Source of the DNA: Alkalicoccobacillus gibsonii
GTDB taxonomy: Bacteria > Bacillota > Bacilli > Bacillales > Bacillaceae_D
Assembly (NCBI RefSeq): GCF_016798245.1
Contig: NZ_JAEUZA010000001.1
Span: forward strand, 728,221 to 792,220
Reading direction: 5' to 3'
Length of the DNA: 64,000 nucleotides
Shown: one piece after another, positions 38,161 through 46,326 of the stretch
Position numbering within the stretch: the first letter of the stretch is position 1
Layout of the letters: the number at the start of each line of letters is the position of its first letter
Notes under the pieces: model-generated
What the model saw: the letters and a program-made list of their open reading frames with translations, nothing else
What the model was told of the DNA's origin: nothing
Databases searched by the model: none
Translations under genes and position numbers: made by a program

Positions 38161-39066
38161 TTATCCTTTCACAGAGCCAATCAGCATTCCTTTTACAAAA
38201 TATTTCTGTGCAAATGGGTAGATTACTAATACAGGTAAGCTTGAAATAACGATCAGCGAATATTTCATCAGGTTTGCTAAGCGATCTCTTTCCGCTTGAA
38301 CAGCAATGTCCATATTCGCTCCAGAATTGGTTTGTGTAATCAGTATTTCTCTAAGCTCCAATTGAAGTGGAAAGAGATCTCTTGTTTTTAGGAAGATCAT
38401 CGCATCAAAATAACTATTCCATTGAATCACTGCATACATTAGCGCTAAAACGGCAATAATTGGTTTTGATAATGGTAAAACCACTGACCATAAAAACCGA
38501 ATGCTACTGCATCCATCCATTTCACTTGCTTCAACTAATTCTTCAGGAATACTCGTTTGGAAGAACGTTCTTGCAATAATGACCTGCCAGACAGCGATTG
38601 CTTTTGGGATGATGATGGCCCAAATACTATCTAACAAACCAAGCTTTTGTACAAGCAGGTACTCAGGGATTAACCCTCCAGAAAAAAGCATGGTAATCAG
38701 GATAAAAAACATTAAGAATGTGCGACCATAGAAGTTTTTACGAGACAAGGGGTAGGCAAAGATCACTGTTAGAACGACTGCCAGCAACGTATAACTTACG
38801 GTATAAATAATTGAATTCTTAAAGCCTCTTAACACATCTGGGTTTGTTAGAACTTCCTTATACCCGGCGAATGAAAGATCTACTGGCCACAACCACACTT
38901 CTCCAGCTGTCACTGCCTCAGCACTACTTAAAGATGAGCTGACAATATAAACAATGGGGTACAGGACAATGATTAGAACAAGAACCAAAAAAGTGTAGAC
39001 GCTATATAGAAAAAGACGGTCAGTAATTGACTCTTTCATTCGATTTTTAGAGTGGCGCTTTTTCAT
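38161..39066 (-). CDS. Sugar ABC transporter permease, LplC/YtcP type
   Basis: A 301-residue inner-membrane permease with six helices. The EAA loop is ELVEASEMDGCSSIRFLWSVVLPLSKP near residue 187-213; the start RLFLYSVYTFLVLVLIIVLYPIVYIVSSSLS and the end YPFAQKYFVKGMLIGSVKG are highly typical of LplC/YtcP proteins. GGAAGGGAG precedes the ATG. It pairs with the LplB-type permease encoded 18 bases upstream and the lipoprotein encoded downstream. No ATPase gene in the operon. Confidence 0.9.
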   Translation of the reverse strand: MKKRHSKNRMKESITDRLFLYSVYTFLVLVLIIVLYPIVYIVSSSLSSAEAVTAGEVWLWPVDLSFAGYKEVLTNPDVLRGFKNSIIYTVSYTLLAVVLTVIFAYPLSRKNFYGRTFLMFFILITMLFSGGLIPEYLLVQKLGLLDSIWAIIIPKAIAVWQVIIARTFFQTSIPEELVEASEMDGCSSIRFLWSVVLPLSKPIIAVLALMYAVIQWNSYFDAMIFLKTRDLFPLQLELREILITQTNSGANMDIAVQAERDRLANLMKYSLIVISSLPVLVIYPFAQKYFVKGMLIGSVKG

Positions 39067-39084
39067 CTGTTCTCCTTCCTATCA

Positions 39085-40059
39085 TTACCATAGCCCCGTT
39101 CCGGTTACCCTCCGAGCTATGAAGTTAACGATCACAATTAAAATTAAATTAATGATGGAGTTAAAAAGACCTACAGCAGCACTAAAACTAAAGCTTGCAT
39201 TAATAATCCCCATTTTATATACGTAAGTTTGAAGGATTTCAGAAGTGCTTAAGTTTAACGGGTTTTGAAGTAAATAAACTTTTTCAAAACCAATGGACAT
39301 GAGGCTTCCTACACTCAATATCATGATGATAACAATTGCGGGCATAATCCCTGGTATATCTACGTTCAGAATTCTTTGTATTCTTGATGCCCCATCCACT
39401 TTTGCAGCTTCGTATTGTTGTTTATCGACTCCTGCTAACGCAGCTAGATAGATAATGGCAGCATACCCCGTTTGTTGCCACGCATCAGACCATACATAAA
39501 CTGAGCGAAAGGCATCTGCTTGAGATAAGAAGTTTGAAGACTCAAAACCAAGAAAGAGTAACAGATCGTTAATAATCCCTGATCTTGGAGACAGCATAAT
39601 AATAATCATTGAAACGATAATGACCGTTGAGATGAAATAAGGAGCATACGTAAACATCTGAACCGTTTTCTTAAAAATGCCATGCCTAATTTCATTTAAT
39701 GCTAAAGCAAGAATGATCGGTAAGGGAAAGGTAACAGCCATCTGATAAAGACTTAAATAGAGAGTGTTTTTAATGAGATCCCAAGCAACTGGATTTCTAA
39801 AAAAGGCTTCAAAATGCTTTAGACCAGCCCAGTCACTACCAAATACACCTTGAATGATGTTGTAATCCTTAAATGCAATAATAGCCCCACCCATAGGGAT
39901 GTATTTAAAGATGATGAAATACAATATGGGAGGAATCATTAAGAGATAAAGCTGCCAATGTCTTTGAAAGCTTTTTTTGGCCAATTCCCTTTGTGATTTT
40001 CGTTTGAGCTTTACTTTAGGTACATATAAATCTTTTTGCAGTTCTCCTGATGTCTTCAA
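39085..40059 (-). CDS. Sugar ABC transporter permease, LplB/YtcO type
   Basis: A 324-residue permease: a basic N-terminal tail (KLKRKSQRELAKKSFQRH), six helices, LLMIPPILYFIIFKYIPMGGAIIAFKDY at the first helix and loop, and EAA loop QYEAAKVDGASRIQRILNVDIPG. The TTG at 40059 is chosen as start: AAAGGGGTGGGG lies directly upstream, and a promoter with its -10 at 40105-40110 lies inside the longer open frame that runs to 40140, so an upstream start would not be transcribed. First gene of the importer operon, downstream of candidate regulator-binding repeats. Confidence 0.88.
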   Translation of the reverse strand: MKTSGELQKDLYVPKVKLKRKSQRELAKKSFQRHWQLYLLMIPPILYFIIFKYIPMGGAIIAFKDYNIIQGVFGSDWAGLKHFEAFFRNPVAWDLIKNTLYLSLYQMAVTFPLPIILALALNEIRHGIFKKTVQMFTYAPYFISTVIIVSMIIIMLSPRSGIINDLLLFLGFESSNFLSQADAFRSVYVWSDAWQQTGYAAIIYLAALAGVDKQQYEAAKVDGASRIQRILNVDIPGIMPAIVIIMILSVGSLMSIGFEKVYLLQNPLNLSTSEILQTYVYKMGIINASFSFSAAVGLFNSIINLILIVIVNFIARRVTGTGLW

Positions 40060-40104
40060 CGCCCCACCCCTTTCTATCGTCAATTTGTAAGCGCCTTCAT
40101 TACG

Positions 40105-40158
40105 AATATAACAGGTCTTCGCCATTTTGAAAGCGTACATTTTTTTTATCAGCGTACA
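40105..40158 (-). promoter_or_regulatory. Promoter with AraC-type direct repeats for the LplABC operon
   Basis: On the minus strand two TGTACGCT repeats (40139-40132 and 40158-40151) are spaced 19 bases apart. The nearer one touches a promoter TTTCAA, 16-base spacer, TATATT (40132-40105). Direct repeats about two helical turns apart next to a weak -35 are typical of activators of the AraC family, such as the one encoded upstream. A related TGTACGGT is found at 40191-40184 inside the terminator. Confidence 0.6.
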
Positions 40159-40176
40159 CTTAAATGAATTGCACCT

Positions 40177-40213
40177 AAAAAAAACCGTACACTTGTAATA
40201 ACAAGGTACAGTT
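40177..40213 (-). terminator. Intrinsic terminator after the AraC sensor gene
   Basis: On the minus strand AACTGTACCTTGT pairs with ACAAGTGTACGGTT (two mismatches) around TATT, followed by TTTTTTT. It separates the regulator gene from the importer operon, which has its own promoter. Confidence 0.78.
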
Positions 40214-40239
40214 CACTAAAAACAAAGGCGTGATAAGCA

Positions 40240-42525
40240 TCATGGACGCATATTATCTCGAAATTGCACAGGAGTAATGGAGTGTATTCGCTTAAAAACT
40301 CGACGAAAAGAGTGAGCACTATTATACCCGACCCGCTCAGCAATCTCATCAATTGTTAAAGCATTCTGCTTAAGTAATTCTTCAGCTTTTTGAATTCTTA
40401 TTTTTTCTACGTATTCTATAAGCTTTTCACCCGTCACTAATTTAAAGAGGACCGTCATGTTTTTTTCCTCCATATCTAATTCAGTAGCGATCATGTATGA
40501 AGTAAGATCAGACCTGTAATAATGAATCTGGACATACTGTTTGATTTCCTTAATTAGAAGATGGTTTTCATCGGCTTGTCTTGACTTCTTCCATTGAGAA
40601 TAGTGTTCTACAATGAAAAGAAAAAGTTCCTTAATTTCGCTTGTCCGTTTAGCATGTATATCTAACAAAAGTAGCTCTGTGTATATCTTCTTTCCTTTTT
40701 CATCGTACATTTGTGAATCTACTGCTCTTATAATGGTTCCTTTCATTGCCAACATAAAATGCTCAAACATAGTTGGCGACAATTTCTTTTCTTCTTGATT
40801 CTTTCTAAATACTGTCTCAATGGTTTTAAAAGCTAATTCAGCATGACCTTCTTTGATTTGTTTGAACAGCTTTAGCTCTACGTCATAGGGATAAAAATAT
40901 AAAGTTGGACTCTGAGAAATTTCATCATAAAACGTTACAACCGAAGACTGATCCTGAGCGTAATGTAACGCAAGTATTGCTTCGCGATAAGATTGCGTTA
41001 CATTTGAGAGCGTTTCAAATCGGTTCCCTATACCAAACTGAATTGATGGGATCGAAATGACAGTATTCATTTCTTTTAGAAACGTTTCAATCTCATAAAA
41101 GCTTTTTAAATGCTTGTCTTTATCAACTAGAATAAGATAAATCAGCTTGTTTTGACTGTGCGTTTTGTGGAAAAATGTATAAAGTGAACCTAGCTGACAT
41201 TTCAACTGGTCGTCAAACTGCTCATAGTGACGATTAGAGGTTTTTTCAAGCAACAAATCTGTCGTTGAAGAACTACTCACGACAACAACTCTTCCTTGAT
41301 GTTGATCCTTTAGCGAAAAATCTAAATGGTTTCCTTCTTGAATGAATCCTCCTTGCAGTAGCTGTTTAATAAATAAATCTTTGAGTACAGGAGTTTGTTT
41401 TGACAATGAATGTTGCATTTTACTATGACTTTCTAATAAGTATGAAACATGACTAATAATTGAATCGTACTCATTCTTGGTTTTCATTTCCCTTCCAACG
41501 TAGTCATCTAACTTTTGAACAATTGAAGTAATAGGTAGACTATTTTTTCTTGAGAATTGAAGAGACATAATGAATCCAACTAATAATGTAATCGTGACAA
41601 CAATGAATGTAATGTCTTTAATCGGCTTCGCTTGAGCTGCAATCGTATTTTTAGGAATACCTGCTGCATAAATCCAATCATTTTTTTCTGAACGCAACGT
41701 AATGAGTAACGTTCCATCCTCTAGATAACGAACCTCTTCACCGTTAGAAAGATTCGCCCATTTAATGACATCGGACGTGCGAATGTTTGTAGAAGAAATG
41801 ACGTTAGATTGTTTGTCGAGTATATACGACCATGCATTCATATCATCTGGGATTGCTTTAACGATCTTATTAATATTACTTTGTTTAATCGGGACTACAA
41901 CAGAACCAAGTGGAGAGTAAGCATGATCAATAGGTATAGGCTGAACAAACGTTAATCCAAATTCGTGTTCTCCATCGGGTGAGCTGATATATGAACTTCT
42001 TGATAGATCCCCGTTTTCGATTAATTGAAGATAAGCTTCACTATAATTGCTTGCGCGATAGAAGTGTTGAGGCCGAAACTGCACAGAACCTGGGGTAATA
42101 ATTAAATCACTCTTAGATACACGAATGTAGTAATCCTCAATAAAGTCATTCGTCGATGCGAAAGGAGTAATAGCTTTCGAAACATTGGTTAGGGATGAGA
42201 TTTGTTCCGTAGCTTCATTCTTATTTAATAACATAATGTTAACTAGGTCTTCATTAATAGCAATTTGCCTTGTAAAACGCTCTACCTCAGATAACCTTTG
42301 TTCAAGTAAAGACTTGCTTTGATTTAAAGATTGAACACTAGTCCGAATCGCATAGTTTTGTGCCTCTTTTATCGCGGCATGATATGTAAAGTAACCTGCA
42401 CATAATGGGATAAATAATATAATGACATAAGAAATAAGGAACCGTCTGTATACCTTGGATGTTTTCTTCAGGAAAATAAAGACCCTCCCCTTACGTATGA
42501 AAATGAATAGTGAGTAGGGTGCCAT
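40240..42525 (-). CDS. Membrane-anchored AraC family regulator with extracellular sensor (YesS/YtdP-like)
   Basis: A protein of up to 761 residues with three parts: a membrane helix at about 30-50 (FLISYVIILFIPLCAGYFTYH), an extracellular sensor of about 250 residues (dCache-like, EVERFTRQIAINEDLVNIMLL), a second helix (IKDITFIVVTITLLVGFIMSLQF, about residue 310), a cytoplasmic region, and two AraC helix-turn-helix motifs at the C-terminus (SYMIATELDMEEKNMTVLFK and IDEIAERVGYNSAHSFRRVFK). Such proteins sense external or receptor-bound sugar and activate the neighbouring LplABC-type importer. The start is uncertain: AAGGGGAGGG at about 42481-42490 is followed at correct spacing only by ATT or CTG codons; the ATG at 42525 has no site. 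Lies between fucosidase and importer genes. Confidence 0.85.
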   Translation of the reverse strand: MAPYSLFIFIRKGRVFIFLKKTSKVYRRFLISYVIILFIPLCAGYFTYHAAIKEAQNYAIRTSVQSLNQSKSLLEQRLSEVERFTRQIAINEDLVNIMLLNKNEATEQISSLTNVSKAITPFASTNDFIEDYYIRVSKSDLIITPGSVQFRPQHFYRASNYSEAYLQLIENGDLSRSSYISSPDGEHEFGLTFVQPIPIDHAYSPLGSVVVPIKQSNINKIVKAIPDDMNAWSYILDKQSNVISSTNIRTSDVIKWANLSNGEEVRYLEDGTLLITLRSEKNDWIYAAGIPKNTIAAQAKPIKDITFIVVTITLLVGFIMSLQFSRKNSLPITSIVQKLDDYVGREMKTKNEYDSIISHVSYLLESHSKMQHSLSKQTPVLKDLFIKQLLQGGFIQEGNHLDFSLKDQHQGRVVVVSSSSTTDLLLEKTSNRHYEQFDDQLKCQLGSLYTFFHKTHSQNKLIYLILVDKDKHLKSFYEIETFLKEMNTVISIPSIQFGIGNRFETLSNVTQSYREAILALHYAQDQSSVVTFYDEISQSPTLYFYPYDVELKLFKQIKEGHAELAFKTIETVFRKNQEEKKLSPTMFEHFMLAMKGTIIRAVDSQMYDEKGKKIYTELLLLDIHAKRTSEIKELFLFIVEHYSQWKKSRQADENHLLIKEIKQYVQIHYYRSDLTSYMIATELDMEEKNMTVLFKLVTGEKLIEYVEKIRIQKAEELLKQNALTIDEIAERVGYNSAHSFRRVFKRIHSITPVQFRDNMRP

Positions 42526-42570
42526 CGCTTAGACACCCTAGGTAAACGATACTCGGTTGAATCATTTGTT

Positions 42571-44040
42571 TTAGTTTAAATGAATTTTAAACACAACAGG
42601 TTTATCACTTTGGACCGCTTTAGTCCGAATGTGTAACCCTGTTTCAGATCGATTCCACTCTGGTTGCTCATCAAAGCCTAGTACTTCCACATCTTCAATC
42701 ATCCCATGAAAATGTGGAAGTTTTGAAGCATCATTTTGTCCTAAAGACCTAACACATACGTTTCCATCATCTGGAAAACTAAGAACAGTTGCATAAAGAA
42801 AGGAACCATTCACTGTAAAGCGAATATCTTCTTTAGTAAACTGTTTTGATACAGAATCTGTAAACTGTCCTTCTTCTATCATGGTAGGTCCTTCTGCTGA
42901 AAGTCTCCAAACTGAAGAATTGTAGATCGATTCACCGTTTGTTTGCAGCCAATCTCCAATTTCTAGTAGGATTTTCTGATCTTCATCCGGAATCGTCCCA
43001 TCTGCTTTTGGTCCAATGTTCAGAAGGAGAGAACCATTCTTACTGACGATATCAACTAGGTCAGCGATGATTTCTTTTGCTTCTTTATATTGATTATTCT
43101 CCGTGTAGCACCAGGAGTTCTTTGCTACGGCGGTGTCCGTTTGCCAAAAATAAGGCTTCTGGTCAGCAAATTGTCCTCTTTCAATATCAACAACTGCTGT
43201 CCCAAACATAAATGCATCATGTTTATAATTGATGGCTACTTCCCTACCCCATTGCTCTGCTCGATTATAATAATATGCGGCGAATTTCTTTAAGTAAGGT
43301 TTAACTGAATCATGCTGAATCCACCAGTCAAAATAAACGATACTCGGTTGATATTCATCTACGATTTCACAGGTGCGCATGAGCCAATCTTCTAGAAATT
43401 CTTCTGTAGGATATGGTTCACTAAATAAGTCATGATGATCTGGTTCTGGCATGGATGGCCAGTAAAAATCCCCTTTTTTAAGAGGTTCTTTTATGTCACT
43501 TTCAAATTCCTTGCCATGGCTCATAAAGAACCAATGTTCAACACGGTGGGTAGAGGCACATAAAGCAATGTCCCTTTTTGAGAGAGATTTACCTAGTTCA
43601 CCTAACACATCTCTTTTTGGTCCCATTTCATATGCATTAAAATGTGAGAGTTTGCTCTTATACATTTGAAAACCGTCATGATGCTCTGCTACTGGCATAA
43701 CATACTTAGCTCCTGCTTTTTCAAACAATGTAGCCCATTCTTCAGAATCAAACTTTTCCGCCTTGAATTGAGGAATAAAATCCTTATATCCAAATTCTTT
43801 ATGTGGTCCATACGTCTTAATATGATGTTCGTATTCCTTTGAACCTTGAATGTACATGTTACGTGAATACCATTCACTTCCGAATGCTGGAACTGAATAA
43901 ACGCCCCAATGAATAAAGATCCCAAACTTTGCTTTCTGATACCAGTCTGCTAATTTGTACCGAGATAAAGAATCCCAGTTATCCTGGTACGGTCCAGCTT
44001 GAATGACTTTTTCAATTGTTTCTAAATAAGAAGAGTTCAT
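42571..44040 (-). CDS. Alpha-L-fucosidase, GH29
   Basis: Releases L-fucose from fucosylated glycans with retention. The 489-residue protein has the GH29 barrel: WYQKAKFGIFIHWGVYSVPAFGSEWYSRNM near residue 37-66, YVMPVAEHHDGFQMY (His-His-Asp), and the nucleophile Asp238 in PSIVYFDWWIQHD; NGSLLLNIGPKADGTIP near residue 340 is a strong family motif. A small beta-sandwich domain follows. No signal peptide, so the enzyme acts in the cytoplasm on imported oligosaccharides, which fits the next genes (regulator and importer). The acid/base residue cannot be fixed by eye. ATG 44040 follows AAGGGAGGA. A cre site overlaps its promoter. Confidence 0.92.
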   Translation of the reverse strand: MNSSYLETIEKVIQAGPYQDNWDSLSRYKLADWYQKAKFGIFIHWGVYSVPAFGSEWYSRNMYIQGSKEYEHHIKTYGPHKEFGYKDFIPQFKAEKFDSEEWATLFEKAGAKYVMPVAEHHDGFQMYKSKLSHFNAYEMGPKRDVLGELGKSLSKRDIALCASTHRVEHWFFMSHGKEFESDIKEPLKKGDFYWPSMPEPDHHDLFSEPYPTEEFLEDWLMRTCEIVDEYQPSIVYFDWWIQHDSVKPYLKKFAAYYYNRAEQWGREVAINYKHDAFMFGTAVVDIERGQFADQKPYFWQTDTAVAKNSWCYTENNQYKEAKEIIADLVDIVSKNGSLLLNIGPKADGTIPDEDQKILLEIGDWLQTNGESIYNSSVWRLSAEGPTMIEEGQFTDSVSKQFTKEDIRFTVNGSFLYATVLSFPDDGNVCVRSLGQNDASKLPHFHGMIEDVEVLGFDEQPEWNRSETGLHIRTKAVQSDKPVVFKIHLN

Positions 44041-44071
44041 TGTATCCTCCCTTTTATAGGTAATCATCATT

Positions 44072-44100
44072 AGTTTAGCTTTTTATGAAAACGTTTTCAA
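44072..44100 (-). promoter_or_regulatory. SigA promoter with overlapping cre site before the fucosidase
   Basis: On the minus strand TTGAAA, 17-base spacer, TAAACT. A perfect palindrome TGAAAACGTTTTCA at 44086-44099 matches the CcpA cre consensus and covers the -35 region, so CcpA-type repression by glucose is predicted. Confidence 0.75.
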
Positions 44101-44159
44101 TATAAAGTTAATAAATGTTTAAAAATTTAGAAAATGACTCGTGCTCATTGCTTATAAAA

Positions 44160-44193
44160 TAAATTAGCCTACTTTTCACGTTAAAAGTAGGCT
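44160..44193 (-). terminator. Hairpin after the desaturase gene
   Basis: AGCCTACTTTT and AAAAGTAGGCT form an 11-base-pair perfect stem 25 bases after the stop. The tail on the minus strand (AATTTATTTT) is only moderately U-rich. Confidence 0.7.
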
Positions 44194-44217
44194 GATTAAA
44201 CGAGCGTGGTTTCCTCA

Positions 44218-45726
44218 TTATGATCCAGTACTTGAACCCAAGTGAGTGTCATCCTCAAGAACAAGGTCAGCAGTTAATTGACCAGAGAGTGTTACCATTG
44301 GTACGCCTCCACCTGGATGCGTTGAACCTCCAACAAAATAAAGGTTTTTAAGAAGCTGACTACGACTTGGAATTTTAAAGCCACCATTTGTCTTCTTATT
44401 CGCGGCAACTCCGTAGATGGAACCTCCATTTGAGCCGTACAGTTGTTTAAGATCATTAGGAGTAAACGTATATTCGAACTCAATATGCTCACGAATGTTC
44501 TTTAAACCGTTACGCTCAAGCTTCGAAAGAACAACCTCTCTATACTCTTCCTTAAATGTAGACCAGTCATCACCGGGTTTAAGTGGGGGTACATGTGTTA
44601 AGATAAAATGATTTTCTTTGCCTTTCGGTGCATGGGTTGAATCTGATTTAGACGAAATGCCAATATAAATGGTTGGATCATTAGCTGGTCTTTTTTCTTC
44701 AAAGATTTGCTTAAACTCGAGCTTTGGATCCTTAGAGAAAAAGAAATTGTGATGAGCGAGCTGCGGATATGTCTGGTCCATCCCAAGTAATAGAACTAAA
44801 CCAGAAACACTCGGTTCAAATGTCTGCAATTTTTTTACTTCTTGTTTTGCTTGATTTGAATCTGGTACGAGCGTTTCATAAGCTGGAATGACTTCAAGGT
44901 TTGAAATGATAATATCTCCATAGATGACATCCCCATTTTCAATTTGTACACCTTTTGCTACACCATTTGATTCGATCACTTGAGTGACTCGTGTATTCGT
45001 TCTATAGCGAACGTCAAGTTCATCAAGTACCTTTTGCATGGCTCGGATGATATTATACATCCCACCTTCAACATAATGTACACCAAGGCCAAATTGCACG
45101 TAAGCAAGCTGAGAAAGAACCGCAGGCGCTTGATATGGTGAGGAGCCTACATACATTACTAGAAAATCAAGCAATTGTTGAAGATGAGGGTCTCGTATGA
45201 ATTTCTTAGTCGCCTGGTTCATACTTTTCATCGGATCCATGGCCAGGAGATCTTTAAAACTGTGACTTGTACGGAGATCCTTTAGTCCAGATAAGCTTCG
45301 TTGATAAAAGCTCTTTGTACACAACTCATAAATCTGACTGCTATAGTGAATGTAATCAAGAAACCCTGACTTATCATCAGGAGAGATACGATCAATCTCA
45401 TCTAGCATGTCAGGTAGATCCCCTTTTAAATCGATCGTGACACCGTCTTCAAAAAAGGTACGCCATTGGGGCTCCACTCGCTTGACCGTAAGATAATCAG
45501 AAAGGTTTTTCCCTGCACGTGTAAAGAGTTGTTCCAGTGTCCACGGCATCGTTAAAATGGAAGGGCCTGTATCAAATGTGAACCCTGACCCACTGCGTAT
45601 ATTACATTTTCCACCTAATCGTTCATTCGCCTCAAATAATTGAACATCATAGCCTTCTGCAGCAAGTGATATCGCTGATGATAATCCACCTATGCCTCCG
45701 CCGATCACAATGACTTTTTTCTTCAC
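44218..45726 (-). CDS. Phytoene desaturase/CrtN-like carotenoid oxidoreductase
   Basis: A 502-residue FAD enzyme. VIVIGGGIGGLSSAISLAAEG at residues about 5-25 is the dinucleotide fold, followed by EANERLGGKCNIRSGSGFTFDTGPSILTMP, the CrtI/CrtN signature region, and the C-terminal YFVGGSTHPGGGVPMVTLSGQ, the second FAD motif of bacterial carotenoid desaturases. It probably desaturates or oxidises a C30 or C40 carotenoid (CrtN, CrtP and CrtNc are hard to tell apart by eye). No carotenoid synthase gene (crtM/crtB) is in the window, so partners lie elsewhere. Start is GTG at 45726 after AAAAGGGGTAGGGAAG. Upstream by 21 bases is a methyltransferase-family gene on the same strand. Confidence 0.87.
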   Translation of the reverse strand: MKKKVIVIGGGIGGLSSAISLAAEGYDVQLFEANERLGGKCNIRSGSGFTFDTGPSILTMPWTLEQLFTRAGKNLSDYLTVKRVEPQWRTFFEDGVTIDLKGDLPDMLDEIDRISPDDKSGFLDYIHYSSQIYELCTKSFYQRSLSGLKDLRTSHSFKDLLAMDPMKSMNQATKKFIRDPHLQQLLDFLVMYVGSSPYQAPAVLSQLAYVQFGLGVHYVEGGMYNIIRAMQKVLDELDVRYRTNTRVTQVIESNGVAKGVQIENGDVIYGDIIISNLEVIPAYETLVPDSNQAKQEVKKLQTFEPSVSGLVLLLGMDQTYPQLAHHNFFFSKDPKLEFKQIFEEKRPANDPTIYIGISSKSDSTHAPKGKENHFILTHVPPLKPGDDWSTFKEEYREVVLSKLERNGLKNIREHIEFEYTFTPNDLKQLYGSNGGSIYGVAANKKTNGGFKIPSRSQLLKNLYFVGGSTHPGGGVPMVTLSGQLTADLVLEDDTHLGSSTGS

Positions 45727-45747
45727 TCTTCCCTACCCCTTTTTTCA

Positions 45748-46308
45748 TTAGTAGATCCAAGGCAAGAGTATCCACCGCTTGGTTTTCCAATGAATGTACT
45801 GACTACCAAGCACGTTCTCAAGCATTTTTTCTTCAAGCTTAATCCGGTAAAGGATAGACTGGAGAACGAGTAGAATGGTAGCAGCAACTCCTATCCAAAA
45901 AGCAAGATAGAACGAGATGCCAATCATACATAAAAGTAGCCCGCTGTATAATGGATGACGCACTAAATGATAGGGTCCATGGCTAACAAGCATCTTGCTC
46001 GGTGATACGTGGACATGCCTTGTAAATTCTTGCTTTAACACAAGCATTGACCAGTATCTGAGAAAAATACCTGTACCGTAGAGAAATAAACTAATCCATT
46101 GTAAAAATAAAGAAGGGGAGTGTACAATTCGCCACTCTTGTATACCAATACATATTCCGATTGTTAGTAAGATAGAGAAAAGAATATAATAAAAGCTCTT
46201 TCGCTCCTGGCCTGGTGATGTTTTCTTTGTACCAGGATTTTTGAACAGAATAAATTCCATTAGCCAAATGACATTTAATAAAAGGAACATCCATTCTTCC
46301 GTTGTCAT
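45748..46308 (-). CDS. Isoprenylcysteine carboxyl methyltransferase (ICMT) family membrane protein
   Basis: A 186-residue membrane protein with five or so helices. GTGIFLRYWSMLVLKQEFTRHV and LVSHGPYHLVRHPLYSGLLLCMIG (residues about 90-150) are the SAM-binding hallmark of ICMT/NnrU-like proteins: GPYxxxRHPxYxG. LEEKMLENVLGSQYIHWKTK near the end is also standard. Substrate unknown; the eukaryotic role on prenylated cysteine is not expected here. Its position directly before the carotenoid desaturase gene suggests a role in modifying a carotenoid or its end group, as seen for methyl-transfer genes in some pigment clusters; this is inference. The start has only a weak GGGCGG site. Confidence 0.8.
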   Translation of the reverse strand: MTTEEWMFLLLNVIWLMEFILFKNPGTKKTSPGQERKSFYYILFSILLTIGICIGIQEWRIVHSPSLFLQWISLFLYGTGIFLRYWSMLVLKQEFTRHVHVSPSKMLVSHGPYHLVRHPLYSGLLLCMIGISFYLAFWIGVAATILLVLQSILYRIKLEEKMLENVLGSQYIHWKTKRWILLPWIY

Positions 46309-46326
46309 ATGATTCCGCCCTATTCC

